From: Ramlibacter ginsenosidimutans
GTDB taxonomy: Bacteria; Pseudomonadota; Gammaproteobacteria; Burkholderiales; Burkholderiaceae_C
Strand: one strand, 5' to 3'
DNA: 64,000 bases
Assembly (NCBI RefSeq): GCF_042678185.1
Contig: NZ_JBHUDQ010000015.1
Shown here: positions 25,366 to 35,724 of the stretch, piece by piece
How the letters are laid out: the number at the start of each line of letters is the position of its first letter
Position numbering within the stretch: the stretch's first letter is position 1
The notes under the pieces: model-generated
What the model was told of the DNA's origin: nothing
Seen by the model: the letters and a program-made list of their open reading frames with translations, nothing else
The model's database searches: none
Program-made: the position numbers and the translations under genes

Positions 25366-26210
25366 CCGATCCGACCCGGCCCGAAGACATCGTCCACGCC
25401 GAAAAGGCGCAGCTGGATTTCAGCCGCGACATGAGCTACGGGGACTACCTGCAGCTCGATGCGATCCTGGGGGCGCAGAAGCCGCTCTCGCCCGACCACA
25501 ACGAGATGCTGTTCATCGTGCAGCACCAGACCAGCGAGTTGTGGATGAAGCTGATGCTGCACGAGCTCGCGGCGGCCATCGCCTGCATCGCGCGCGACGA
25601 ACTGCCGCCTGCCTTCAAGATGCTGGCGCGCGTGTCGCGCATCATGGAGCAGCTGGTGCACGCGTGGGACGTGCTGGCCACCATGACGCCGCCGGAGTAC
25701 AGCGCGATCCGGCCCTACCTGGCCAGCTCGAGCGGCTTCCAGAGCTGGCAGTACCGCTGCATCGAGTTCCGCCTGGGCAACAAGAACGCCGCGATGCTGA
25801 AACCGCACGAACACCACGCCGAGCGGCTGGCCGTGGTGCGCGCAGCGTACGAGGCGCCGTCGCTCTACGACGAGGCGCTGCGGCTGCTCGCGCGGCGCGG
25901 CCTGGCCGTGCCCGCGTCGCACCTGGAGCGCGACTGGACGCAGCCCTACGTCGCGGACAAGCAGGTGGAACAAGCCTGGCTGCAGGTGTACCGGGACCCG
26001 CAGGCGCGCTGGGACCTGTACCAGCTGGGCGAGGAACTCACCGACCTCGAAGACGCCTTTCGCCTCTGGCGCTTCCGCCACGTGACGACGGTGGAACGCG
26101 TGATCGGCTTCAAGCGCGGCACCGGCGGCACGGGCGGCGTCAGCTACCTGCGCAAGATGCTGGACGTGGTGCTGTTCCCGGAGATCTGGCAGCTGCGGAC
26201 GGACTTGTGA
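25362..26210 (+). CDS. kynA: Tryptophan 2,3-dioxygenase
   Basis: This 282-residue heme enzyme opens the indole ring of tryptophan. Active-site residues include F51 and H55 in the H-Q-T-S-E-L-W-M-K motif; the proximal heme ligand is the His near residue 240 in R-F-R-H-V-T-T-V-E-R-V-I-G, followed by the substrate loop K-R-G-T-G-G-T-G-G. Last gene of the kyn operon, so the operon runs in non-pathway order (B, U, A). Its stop abuts an R1 palindromic repeat that may act as a 3' boundary. Confidence 0.97.
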   Translation: MTDPTRPEDIVHAEKAQLDFSRDMSYGDYLQLDAILGAQKPLSPDHNEMLFIVQHQTSELWMKLMLHELAAAIACIARDELPPAFKMLARVSRIMEQLVHAWDVLATMTPPEYSAIRPYLASSSGFQSWQYRCIEFRLGNKNAAMLKPHEHHAERLAVVRAAYEAPSLYDEALRLLARRGLAVPASHLERDWTQPYVADKQVEQAWLQVYRDPQARWDLYQLGEELTDLEDAFRLWRFRHVTTVERVIGFKRGTGGTGGVSYLRKMLDVVLFPEIWQLRTDL

Positions 26211-26296
26211 GCTGGGGTTCGCTGCGCTCACCGCCAGCCTACGGACGCGGGGCGGCGGAACGGTAGGCTGGCGGTGAGCCGCAGGCGAACCCCAGC
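26211..26296. repeat. R1 dispersed palindromic repeat, copy b
   Basis: Arms at 26211-26242 (GCTGGGGTTCGCTGCGCTCA...) and 26263-26296 (GTAGGCTGGCGGTGAGCC...) are near-perfect complements around a 20-bp spacer. It begins directly after the kynA stop and ends 8 bp before the convergent monooxygenase stop, the place where a terminator or 3'-end stabiliser would be expected. Confidence 0.9.
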
Positions 26297-26304
26297 AAAT
26301 CCCG

Positions 26305-27483
26305 CTATCGATACAACCACGGCTGGTCCAGCAACCGCGTCCCCAGCGCCCGCATGGCCGCATTGCGCGCCAGGCGCAGCGCGCCGGTCGCATGGAACAC
26401 CGTGCCGTTGCGCTGCGAGCGTGCCTGCACGCGCGCGGCCCGCTCCCAGCGATTGAGCGCGTAGCGCCGCAAGGCCGTAGGCACGTCCATCACGCGGCCG
26501 TCGGCTGCGCCCAGCACGCGCTGCAGTTCGCGCGCGTCCTCGATCGCCATCGCTGCGCCTTGCGCGAGATAGGGCCGCATGGGATGGGCGGCGTCGCCCG
26601 CGAACGCGATGCGGCCGCGGGCCATCTGGTCCGCCGACGCGACCGGCGGGCGCGCATGCAGCACCCACAGGCGCCAGGACGGCATGGCCGCCACCTGGTC
26701 GCGCACGGCACTGCACACCGGTCCCAGGGCCTCCTCGAGCTGCGCCTGCGAGGCCGCATGGTCCCAGTCGCGCGGGTCGCCGGGCTGGCTGCCCTGGACG
26801 ACGCACACGGCGTTCAGGCAGGTGCCGCCGCGCACCGGGTAGGTGACCAGGTGCATGCGCGGAGCCAGCCACACCGTCACTTCGTCGCTGCGCAGCGCCG
26901 CGGGCAGGTCCGCCTGCGGCACGAGCGCGCGGTAGGCGAGGTGGCCCGTGCTGGCGGGCGGCCCGTCCTGCAGTACCAACGATCGCAAGCCGCTCCACAC
27001 GCCGTCGGCCACCAGCAGCGCATCGCCTTCCACACCCTGGCTGCGCGCGGTTTGCACGGCCACAGCGTCCGTGCGCTGCACCACCCCCTGCACCCGCGCA
27101 TCCGGGTGCAGGCGCGTGCCCTCGGCGCGCGCGGCCGCGAGCAAGGCCGTGTGCAGGTCAGCCCGATGCACAGCCAGGTAAGGCGCCCCGTAGCGGGCCT
27201 CGATGTCGCGCCCCAGGGCCAGCACGCCCAGTTCCGCGCCGTCCACGCCGTCGCGCACGCGCAGCCGCGGCGGTGCGACCGCCTGCTCCAGCAGGTCGCC
27301 TTGCAGCAGGTCCCACTCGCGCAGGATCCGCGTGGCGTTGGGGCCCAGCTGGATGCCGGCGCCGACCTCGGAGAATTCGGCGGCCTGTTCGAACAGGCGC
27401 ACTTCCCAGCCGGCGCGCCGCGCGGCCAGCGCCGCCGCCAGCCCCGCGATGCCGCCGCCGGCGACCAGCAGCTCCCGGCTCAC
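26305..27483 (-). CDS. FAD-dependent aromatic-ring monooxygenase
   Basis: This 392-residue flavoprotein is in the class A hydroxylase group (salicylate, 3-hydroxybenzoate or UbiH-like). FAD motif G-G-G-I-A-G-L-A-A-A-L at residues about 9-19, the second motif G-D-A-A-H-P-M-R-P near residue 285, and L-A-Q-G-A-A-M-A-I-E-D after it. The start is GTG (27481-27483). It would hydroxylate an aromatic acid using NAD(P)H and oxygen. Convergent with the kyn operon, it could act on kynurenine, anthranilate or an unrelated ring; it is shorter than typical kynurenine 3-monooxygenase. The exact substrate is unknown. Confidence 0.8.
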   Translation of the reverse strand: MSRELLVAGGGIAGLAAALAARRAGWEVRLFEQAAEFSEVGAGIQLGPNATRILREWDLLQGDLLEQAVAPPRLRVRDGVDGAELGVLALGRDIEARYGAPYLAVHRADLHTALLAAARAEGTRLHPDARVQGVVQRTDAVAVQTARSQGVEGDALLVADGVWSGLRSLVLQDGPPASTGHLAYRALVPQADLPAALRSDEVTVWLAPRMHLVTYPVRGGTCLNAVCVVQGSQPGDPRDWDHAASQAQLEEALGPVCSAVRDQVAAMPSWRLWVLHARPPVASADQMARGRIAFAGDAAHPMRPYLAQGAAMAIEDARELQRVLGAADGRVMDVPTALRRYALNRWERAARVQARSQRNGTVFHATGALRLARNAAMRALGTRLLDQPWLYR

Positions 27484-27548
27484 GCGGGCCGCGGCCGGCG
27501 CAGCACCTCACCCCGCGTCGCGATCCGGTGGCGCGTGCCCGCGGTCCG

Positions 27549-27622
27549 CATGCAGCGAGCAGCTGCCTGAGCACCTCGCCGCGCGGTCGCGCGGCGATCC
27601 ACATTCGGCAATGCCGTGGTGC

Positions 27623-27649
<27 letters not shown>
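27549..27649. repeat. Direct repeat at the 3' end of acnA
   Basis: A 26-bp sequence beginning CATGCAGCGAGCAGCTG occurs exactly twice, at 27549-27574 and 27624-27649, spaced 75 bp. The second copy includes the last codons and stop of acnA (minus strand); the first lies downstream in the gap. It looks like a duplication of the gene end. Confidence 0.8.
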
Positions 27650-30520
<2,871 letters not shown>

Positions 30521-30605
30521 TCTCTCGACCTCTCGTTGTTGCTTTGCGCAAAGCGTACCCCAGAACGCGGGGCCGCGCGGCCGCAATGGAGATGCCGGAC
30601 GCTCG

Positions 30606-31808
30606 TTACGCCCTCAGCGGTCCCGCATCCGGCAGGTAGCGAACGGCCAGCACACCCTCGATGACGCGGATGGCCTCGAGCACCGGTGCACCCACGGGAC
30701 TGTCCACGTCGACCAGCGTGTAGGCCATGTCGCCGCGCGACTTGTTGACCATGTTGTGGATGTTGAGGCCGGCGTGCGCCATGGCCGTGGAGATCTGGCC
30801 CAGCATGTTGGGCACGTTCGCGTTCGCGATCGCCACCCGCCAGGCGGTGCCGCGGCCCATGCTGGTGTCCGGGAAGTTCACCGCGTTGCGCACGTTGCCG
30901 TGCTCCAGGAAGTCCCGCAGCTGCTCGGCGACCATCACCGCACAGTTGTCCTCGGCTTCGCGGGTGGACGCACCGAGGTGGGGCAAGGCGATCGCGCGGG
31001 GATGGCGCGCGGTGCGCTCGTTGGGGAAATCGCAGACGTAGCAGCCCAGCCGCCCGGCATCGAGCGCCGCCGCCACCGCGGCATCGTCCACCACGCCCTC
31101 GCGCGAGAAGTTCAGCAGCACGGCGTCGCTGCGCATGGCTGCGAGATTGCCGGCATGCACCAGGTGTCGCGTGGCCTTCACCAGCGGCACGTGCAGGGAC
31201 ACGAGCTGCGCGTTCCGCAGCACGTCGTCGACGCTGGCCGCACGCCGCACCTGCGAGGGCAGGCTCCAGGCCGCTTCCACCGTGATCTCCGGGTCGAAGC
31301 CCATGACGTCCATGCCCAGCTTGATCGCCGCATCGGCCACCAGCGAGCCGACCTTGCCGAGCCCGATCACGCCGAGCGTGTGGTGCGCCAGCTCGAAACC
31401 GGCGAAGGCCTTCTTGCCGTCCTCGATGCGCCGCTCGAGGTCCGGCGCCTGCAGGTCGACCCCGTCGACGAAACGCAGCGCGGCACCCAGGTTGCGCGCC
31501 GCCATCAGCATGCCGGCGAGCACCAGCTCCTTGACGGCGTTCGCATTGCCGCCGGGCGCGTTGAAGACGGGGATGCCGCGCGCGCCGAGCGCGGCCACCG
31601 GAATGTTGTTGGTGCCGGCGCCCGCGCGAGCGACCGCCTGCACCGACGCGGGAATGTCCATGCCATGCAGGTCCGCGGAGCGGACCAGGATGGCGTCGGG
31701 CTGCGCGATGTCCTTGCCCGTGCGGTAGCGCGCGGCAGGCAGCCGCTCGAGACCAGCCTTCGAGATCTGGTTGAGGACCAGCACCCCGAAGACGGGCCCG
31801 CTAGCCAT
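30606..31808 (-). CDS. serA: D-3-phosphoglycerate dehydrogenase with ACT domain
   Basis: This 400-residue protein oxidises 3-phosphoglycerate at the start of serine synthesis. The NAD motif is G-L-G-K-V-G-S-L near residue 147; catalytic Arg is in N-F-S-R-E-G-V-V, and the Glu/His pair includes P-H-L-G-A-S-T-R-E-A. A C-terminal ACT domain (N-M-L-G-Q-I-S-T-A-M-A-H-A-G) suggests serine feedback. Its ATG lies inside the last 8 bases of serC, so the two genes are translationally coupled. The order serC-serA with immediate coupling makes a compact serine module. Confidence 0.92.
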   Translation of the reverse strand: MASGPVFGVLVLNQISKAGLERLPAARYRTGKDIAQPDAILVRSADLHGMDIPASVQAVARAGAGTNNIPVAALGARGIPVFNAPGGNANAVKELVLAGMLMAARNLGAALRFVDGVDLQAPDLERRIEDGKKAFAGFELAHHTLGVIGLGKVGSLVADAAIKLGMDVMGFDPEITVEAAWSLPSQVRRAASVDDVLRNAQLVSLHVPLVKATRHLVHAGNLAAMRSDAVLLNFSREGVVDDAAVAAALDAGRLGCYVCDFPNERTARHPRAIALPHLGASTREAEDNCAVMVAEQLRDFLEHGNVRNAVNFPDTSMGRGTAWRVAIANANVPNMLGQISTAMAHAGLNIHNMVNKSRGDMAYTLVDVDSPVGAPVLEAIRVIEGVLAVRYLPDAGPLRA

Positions 31809-32883
31809 GGCTTCTTTCGAACTCCTGCATGTACTTCACGAGCGCCTGCACGCCTTCGACGGACATCGCGTTGTAGATGGAAGCGCGCATCCCGCCGACG
31901 GAGCGATGGCCCTTGATGCCAACGATGGCACGCTGCTTCGCGCCCTGCACGAACGGATCGTCGAGCTTCTCGTCCTTCAGCCAGAAGGTGACGTTCATCA
32001 GCGAGCGGTCCTCCTTCGCGATCGGCGAGCGGAAGAAGCTGCTCTGGTCCAGGAAGTCGTACAGGATCTTCGCCTTCACCGCGTTGTGTTCCGCCATGGC
32101 CGGCATGCCGCCCAGCGCCTTCACGTGCTTCAGCACCAGGCCGGCGATGTAAATCGCGTAGGTCGGCGGCGTGTTGTACATCGAGTCGGCTTCGCCCTGG
32201 ATCTTGTAGTTGAAGGCCGAGGGCGTGATGGGCAGCGCGTGGCCGAGCAGGTCCTTGCGCACGACGACGATGGTGAGGCCCGACGGCCCGATGTTCTTCT
32301 GCGCGCCCGCGTAGATCAGCCCGTACTTCTCGACGGGAATAGGTCGCGACAGGATGTCCGAGGACATGTCGGCCACCAGCGGCACCTTGCCCGTGTCGGG
32401 CGTCCAGTGGAACTGCACGCCGCCGATGGTCTCGTTCGAGCAGATGTGCACGTAGGAGGCGCCGGGGTCCAGCGTCCATTGCGACTGCTTCGGGATCGCG
32501 GTGAACTTCGAGGCTTCGGCGGTCGCGGCCACGTTCACCGTGCCATAGGTCTTGGCTTCCTTCGCCGACTTCTTCGACCAGTCGCCGGTCAGCACGTAGT
32601 CGGCACGGCCGGTGGCGCCGATCAGGTTCATGGGCACGATCGCGTTCTCGCCGATGGCGCCGCCCTGCATGAACAGGATCTGGTAGTTCGCGGGAATCCC
32701 CATCAACTCGGCGAGCAGGTCCTCCGCTTCCGCATGGATGGACATGAACTCCTTGCCGCGATGGCTCATCTCCATGACCGACATGCCGCTGCCGTGCCAG
32801 TCCAGCATCTCGGCAGCCGCCTGGCGCAGGACGGGCTCGGGAAGGGTGGCGGGGCCGGGGCTGAAGTTGAAGACGCGCGTCAT
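31801..32883 (-). CDS. serC: Phosphoserine aminotransferase
   Basis: This 360-residue PLP enzyme makes phosphoserine from phosphohydroxypyruvate, and also acts in pyridoxal synthesis. It starts M-T-R-V-F-N-F-S-P-G-P-A-T-L-P; the Schiff-base lysine is in I-Y-A-G-A-Q-K-N-I-G-P-S-G. H-R-S-V-G-G-M-R-A-S-I-Y-N near the end binds substrate phosphate. The ATG at 32881-32883 gives the canonical start. It shares the 145-bp gap with the divergent XRE regulator. Confidence 0.97.
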   Translation of the reverse strand: MTRVFNFSPGPATLPEPVLRQAAAEMLDWHGSGMSVMEMSHRGKEFMSIHAEAEDLLAELMGIPANYQILFMQGGAIGENAIVPMNLIGATGRADYVLTGDWSKKSAKEAKTYGTVNVAATAEASKFTAIPKQSQWTLDPGASYVHICSNETIGGVQFHWTPDTGKVPLVADMSSDILSRPIPVEKYGLIYAGAQKNIGPSGLTIVVVRKDLLGHALPITPSAFNYKIQGEADSMYNTPPTYAIYIAGLVLKHVKALGGMPAMAEHNAVKAKILYDFLDQSSFFRSPIAKEDRSLMNVTFWLKDEKLDDPFVQGAKQRAIVGIKGHRSVGGMRASIYNAMSVEGVQALVKYMQEFERSHG

Positions 32884-33028
32884 GGATTCGTGGGACTCTG
32901 GAAAGGGGCGGGCACGGCATGAGCGCCCGGGCCTGCCAGCATACAAGATGCCCCGGTGCCGGTCATCGCCCCGGGGCATGACCTTGCAGGTCATGGAAAC
33001 GCCGCGCCAGCCGCCCTACCATCGCGCC

Positions 33029-33853
33029 ATGGACCTTGCCCTCGCCTCGCCCGCGCCGGCCGCCCACGCCCTTCCCTTCGGCGAACACCTGCGCGCCTGG
33101 CGGCTGCGCCGCCGCATGAGCCAGCTGGACCTGGCCAGCGAAGCGGACATCTCGACGCGCCATCTCAGCTTCGTGGAGACCGGCCGCTCCGCCCCCAGCC
33201 GGGAAATGGTGCTGCGCCTGGCCGAGCGGCTGGACGTGCCGCTGCGCGAGCGCAATGCGCTGCTGGTGGCGGCCGGCTACGCGCCCATGTACCGCGAGCG
33301 CCCGCTGGACGACCCCGCCCTGGCCGCTGCGCGCGAAGCGGTGCAACTGATCCTGCGCAGCCACGAGCCCTACCCCGCGCTGGCGATCGACCGGCACTGG
33401 AACCTGCTGGCGCACAACGCCGTCCTGCCGCATCTGCTCGCCGGCGTCGATGCGTCCCTGCTGCAGCCGCCGGTGAACGTGCTGCGCCTGAGCCTGCACC
33501 CGCAGGCACTCGCGCCGCGCATCGTCAACCTCGGCCAGTGGCGGCATCACCTGTTCGAGCGGCTGCGACAGCAGATCCAGGCCACCGGCGACCGCACGCT
33601 GCAGGACCTGGAGAGGGAGCTGCGCGGCTACCCGGTGACCGCTGGCGAGGACGACACACGGCTCGAAGGCGAAGTGCTCGGCATCGCGGTGCCGCTGCGC
33701 CTGCGCACCGACAGCGGCGTGTTGAACCTGATCAGCACGACGACCATCTTCGGTACGCCCGTGGACGTGACCTTGCAGGAACTGGCGCTGGAGACTTTCT
33801 TTCCGGCGGATGCGGGGACGGGGGAGCAGTTGCGCGCGCTTCTTGCGGGCTGA
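33029..33853 (+). CDS. XRE-family regulator with MmyB-like ligand-binding domain
   Basis: This 274-residue protein has an N-terminal helix-turn-helix (residues about 18-73; R-R-R-M-S-Q-L-D-L-A-S-E-A then S-T-R-H-L-S-F-V-E-T-G-R), followed by the MmyB-like PAS-type domain with W-N-L-L-A-H-N and a C-terminal L-N-L-I-S-T-T-T-I-F-G-T-P. Such domains may bind fatty acids or other small ligands. The target is unknown; the divergent serC-serA operon is the nearest candidate because they share a promoter gap. An R1 repeat follows 2 bp after the stop. Confidence 0.85.
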   Translation: MDLALASPAPAAHALPFGEHLRAWRLRRRMSQLDLASEADISTRHLSFVETGRSAPSREMVLRLAERLDVPLRERNALLVAAGYAPMYRERPLDDPALAAAREAVQLILRSHEPYPALAIDRHWNLLAHNAVLPHLLAGVDASLLQPPVNVLRLSLHPQALAPRIVNLGQWRHHLFERLRQQIQATGDRTLQDLERELRGYPVTAGEDDTRLEGEVLGIAVPLRLRTDSGVLNLISTTTIFGTPVDVTLQELALETFFPADAGTGEQLRALLAG

Positions 33854-33855
33854 GA

Positions 33856-33995
33856 GCTGGGGTTCGCTGCGCTCACCACCAGCCTACGAATCGCTTTTCT
33901 CACCACCAGCCTGCGAATTCCGTTTCGTCGCACGTCCGCGTCGTAGGCTGGCGCCGGCCGCAGGCCGGCGGAAGGTGAGCGCCGCGAACCCCAGC
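33856..33995. repeat. R1 dispersed palindromic repeat, copy c (rearranged)
   Basis: The left arm at 33856-33889 matches other R1 copies. A second degenerate CTCACCACCAGCCT piece follows at about 33899-33912, and the right arm at 33943-33995 carries an extra GC-rich insertion (GCCGGCCGCAGGCCGGC). It fills the gap between convergent genes (XRE regulator and sbmA). Confidence 0.8.
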
Positions 33996-34001
33996 TCCCC
34001 A

Positions 34002-35018
34002 TCAAGGATTCAACGGCACCAGCCCGTCATCCGGCGGCGCCACGTCCGGTTCGTGGATGCGCGCTTCGAACGCACGCAGGCGCTTGTACACGGAGATCAG
34101 TTCCACGATCGTGCTCCAGCTGTACACGAGGTACTGGAAGGACTCGGTCACCTTGTCGAACGCCCGCGCGATCTGCTGGTACGCGCCCAGCGTGATCACG
34201 CCGGCGACCACCGTGGGGCCCATGGCCACCAGCGGCACCAGCACGCTCGCCTGCAGGTACGACCACTTCACCACGTCGAAGTACAGGTAGTGGAAGAACA
34301 GGCGGAAGTAGTTGTGCCGCACGTTCTGGAACAGCGACTGCGCCACCGGTGGCGAAGCGCGGCTCGGATCGTCCTCCCCGTAGACGAGCTCCTTGCGGTA
34401 GGCCGCTTCGACGCGCTGGTTGTTGAACTCCAGGCCCGGCAGCAGGATGCCGGTGAAGGCGAGCACCACCGTGCCGAAGGCCGCCCAGCCAAGCGACACC
34501 CACACCAGGGAGTGCGGGATCGCGCCCAGGATGGGAATGCTGGTGATCTTCTCCGAGAGCGCCCACAGGATGGGCAGGAAGGCCGCCAGCGTCATCAGGC
34601 TGCGCATCAGGTCGACGCCCAGGCCCTGCACGATGGAGGCGAAGCGCATGGTGTCCTCCTGCACGCGCTGCGCAGCGCCCTCGACCACGCGCAACTTCTC
34701 CCAGTTCGCCATGTAGTACTGGTTCATCGCCTGCCGCCACCGGAACACGTAGTGCTTGATGAAGAAGTCCACCACCACGGCCACGGTCACGTAGATCATG
34801 GCGATCGACAGGAAGGTGCTGACCTGCTGCCAGTACTGCGCGGCGGTGATGGAGCCCGGCTTGTCCAGCGCCTTCTGCAGCAGGTCGTAGAAGGTGCCGA
34901 ACCACTCGTTGATCCTCACGTCGAGCTGCACCCGGTACCAGGTGGCGTAGAGGATCAGCGCGGTCCCCAGCACCGACCACGCGAGCCAACGCCGGGAGAG
35001 GAAGAACGAACGGAACAT
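34002..35018 (-). CDS. sbmA: SbmA/BacA-type peptide transporter, short form
   Basis: This 338-residue membrane protein aligns with SbmA over its core: W-S-V-L-G-T-A-L-I, H-Y-V-F-R-W-R-Q-A-M-N-Q-Y-Y-M-A-N-W, E-G-A-A-Q-R-V-Q-E-D-T-M-R-F-A-S, and K-E-L-V-Y-G-E-D-D. SbmA is an H+-driven importer of peptide antibiotics (microcin B17, proline-rich peptides) and resembles an ABC exporter without its ATPase. E. coli SbmA has about 406 residues; the first 60 or so, including one membrane segment, are absent. No ATPase domain follows. The start M-F-R-S-F-F-L-S resembles the E. coli N-terminus (M-F-K-S-F-F), so the gap may be an internal deletion rather than a mis-called start. Confidence 0.88.
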   Translation of the reverse strand: MFRSFFLSRRWLAWSVLGTALILYATWYRVQLDVRINEWFGTFYDLLQKALDKPGSITAAQYWQQVSTFLSIAMIYVTVAVVVDFFIKHYVFRWRQAMNQYYMANWEKLRVVEGAAQRVQEDTMRFASIVQGLGVDLMRSLMTLAAFLPILWALSEKITSIPILGAIPHSLVWVSLGWAAFGTVVLAFTGILLPGLEFNNQRVEAAYRKELVYGEDDPSRASPPVAQSLFQNVRHNYFRLFFHYLYFDVVKWSYLQASVLVPLVAMGPTVVAGVITLGAYQQIARAFDKVTESFQYLVYSWSTIVELISVYKRLRAFEARIHEPDVAPPDDGLVPLNP

Positions 35019-35196
35019 GGACTGTTTTCCTTGGTTTTATCGCCGTCGGCATGCTAACGGCTCGTGCCCCGTTGCGGGGCTGCCAGGAGTAGAGGGCGCG
35101 GCGGCGGCACAGTTCAACTGCCGCGTGGTGCGGCTGCACGGAAGCGGGCGGTTGTCGCGTGAATGGATGGGCCGCAAACCGGCCAGTTCGCGCACG

Positions 35197-35365
35197 CACA
35201 GTGTTGCGGCGGTTGACGCGGAATTCGTAGGCTGGTGGTGAGCTGCAGGCGAACCCCAGCTTGCTGCGCTACGCTGGATCGCTGGGGTTCGCGTTGCTCA
35301 CCCCAGCCTACGAGGCGTCGGTCCTCTTCGCAGGGGCCCGACTGTCCATCGTCGCGGCAGGCGGC
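35197..35365. repeat. R1 dispersed palindromic repeat, copy d (extended form)
   Basis: This copy matches 6048-6232 across core and flanks, with small indels. Its right end (GTCGCGGCAGGCGGC) runs 16 bp into the outer arm of the large nested palindrome starting at 35350, so the two elements are fused. It lies within the 706-bp gap 35019-35724, in which no convincing gene is seen. Confidence 0.9.
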
Positions 35366-35627
35366 GTGCGGTGCAGGCCCGCATGAAGGGCATCGCCTGG
35401 AAGCCGGTCCGGGCGGCGGAGCGGGGCTCGAGAGCGTCAGCGTCGAGCCGCGCGTACGTTTCATGCTACCGCGGCACTTGTCCGAGCGGAGAGTTTGCCC
35501 GCGCGCGGGCAAACTCTCCGCGAGTTGTGCCGCGCGACGCCGCCCGGACCGGCTTCCAGGGGAGTCGGCGCGCGCAGCCGCCGACCGAGGCCCAGCGGGC
35601 CTGCACCGCACGCCGCCTGCCGCGACG
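35350..35627. repeat. Large nested palindrome (278 bp)
   Basis: There are three nested perfect inverted repeats. The outer stem is 33 bp (35350-35382 with 35595-35627), the middle stem 23 bp (35396-35418 with 35538-35560), and the core is a 36-bp uninterrupted palindrome (35486-35521, centred in GCCCGCGCGCGGGC). A further 7-bp stem (35471-35477 with 35527-35533) and side hairpins in each arm (GGCTCGA/TCGAGCC on the left, GTCGGCG/CGCCGAC on the right) are also visible. No reading frame across it is credible. It could extrude as a cruciform or, if transcribed, fold into one long branched hairpin. Confidence 0.92.
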
Positions 35628-35672
35628 CCCACCGGCCTCCGCAGAGCGCACATTCAGTCCGCCGATGTCGGC

Positions 35673-35703
35673 AAAGACAAGAAAGCGGCCCGCAGGCCGC
35701 CTT
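35673..35703 (-). terminator. Terminator of acnB
   Basis: Read on the minus strand, the stem GCGGCC / GGCCGC (35695-35700 with 35685-35690, 4-nt loop) is followed by TTTCTTGTCTTT. It lies 25 bp past the acnB stop. Confidence 0.7.
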
Positions 35704-35724
35704 CTCGCGTGAAGCGCAGGTCGA

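Noticed and set aside
26305..27483. Assignment as kynurenine 3-monooxygenase.
   Set aside because: Length and motifs fit the broader salicylate/3-hydroxybenzoate hydroxylase group at least as well; neighbourhood alone is not enough.
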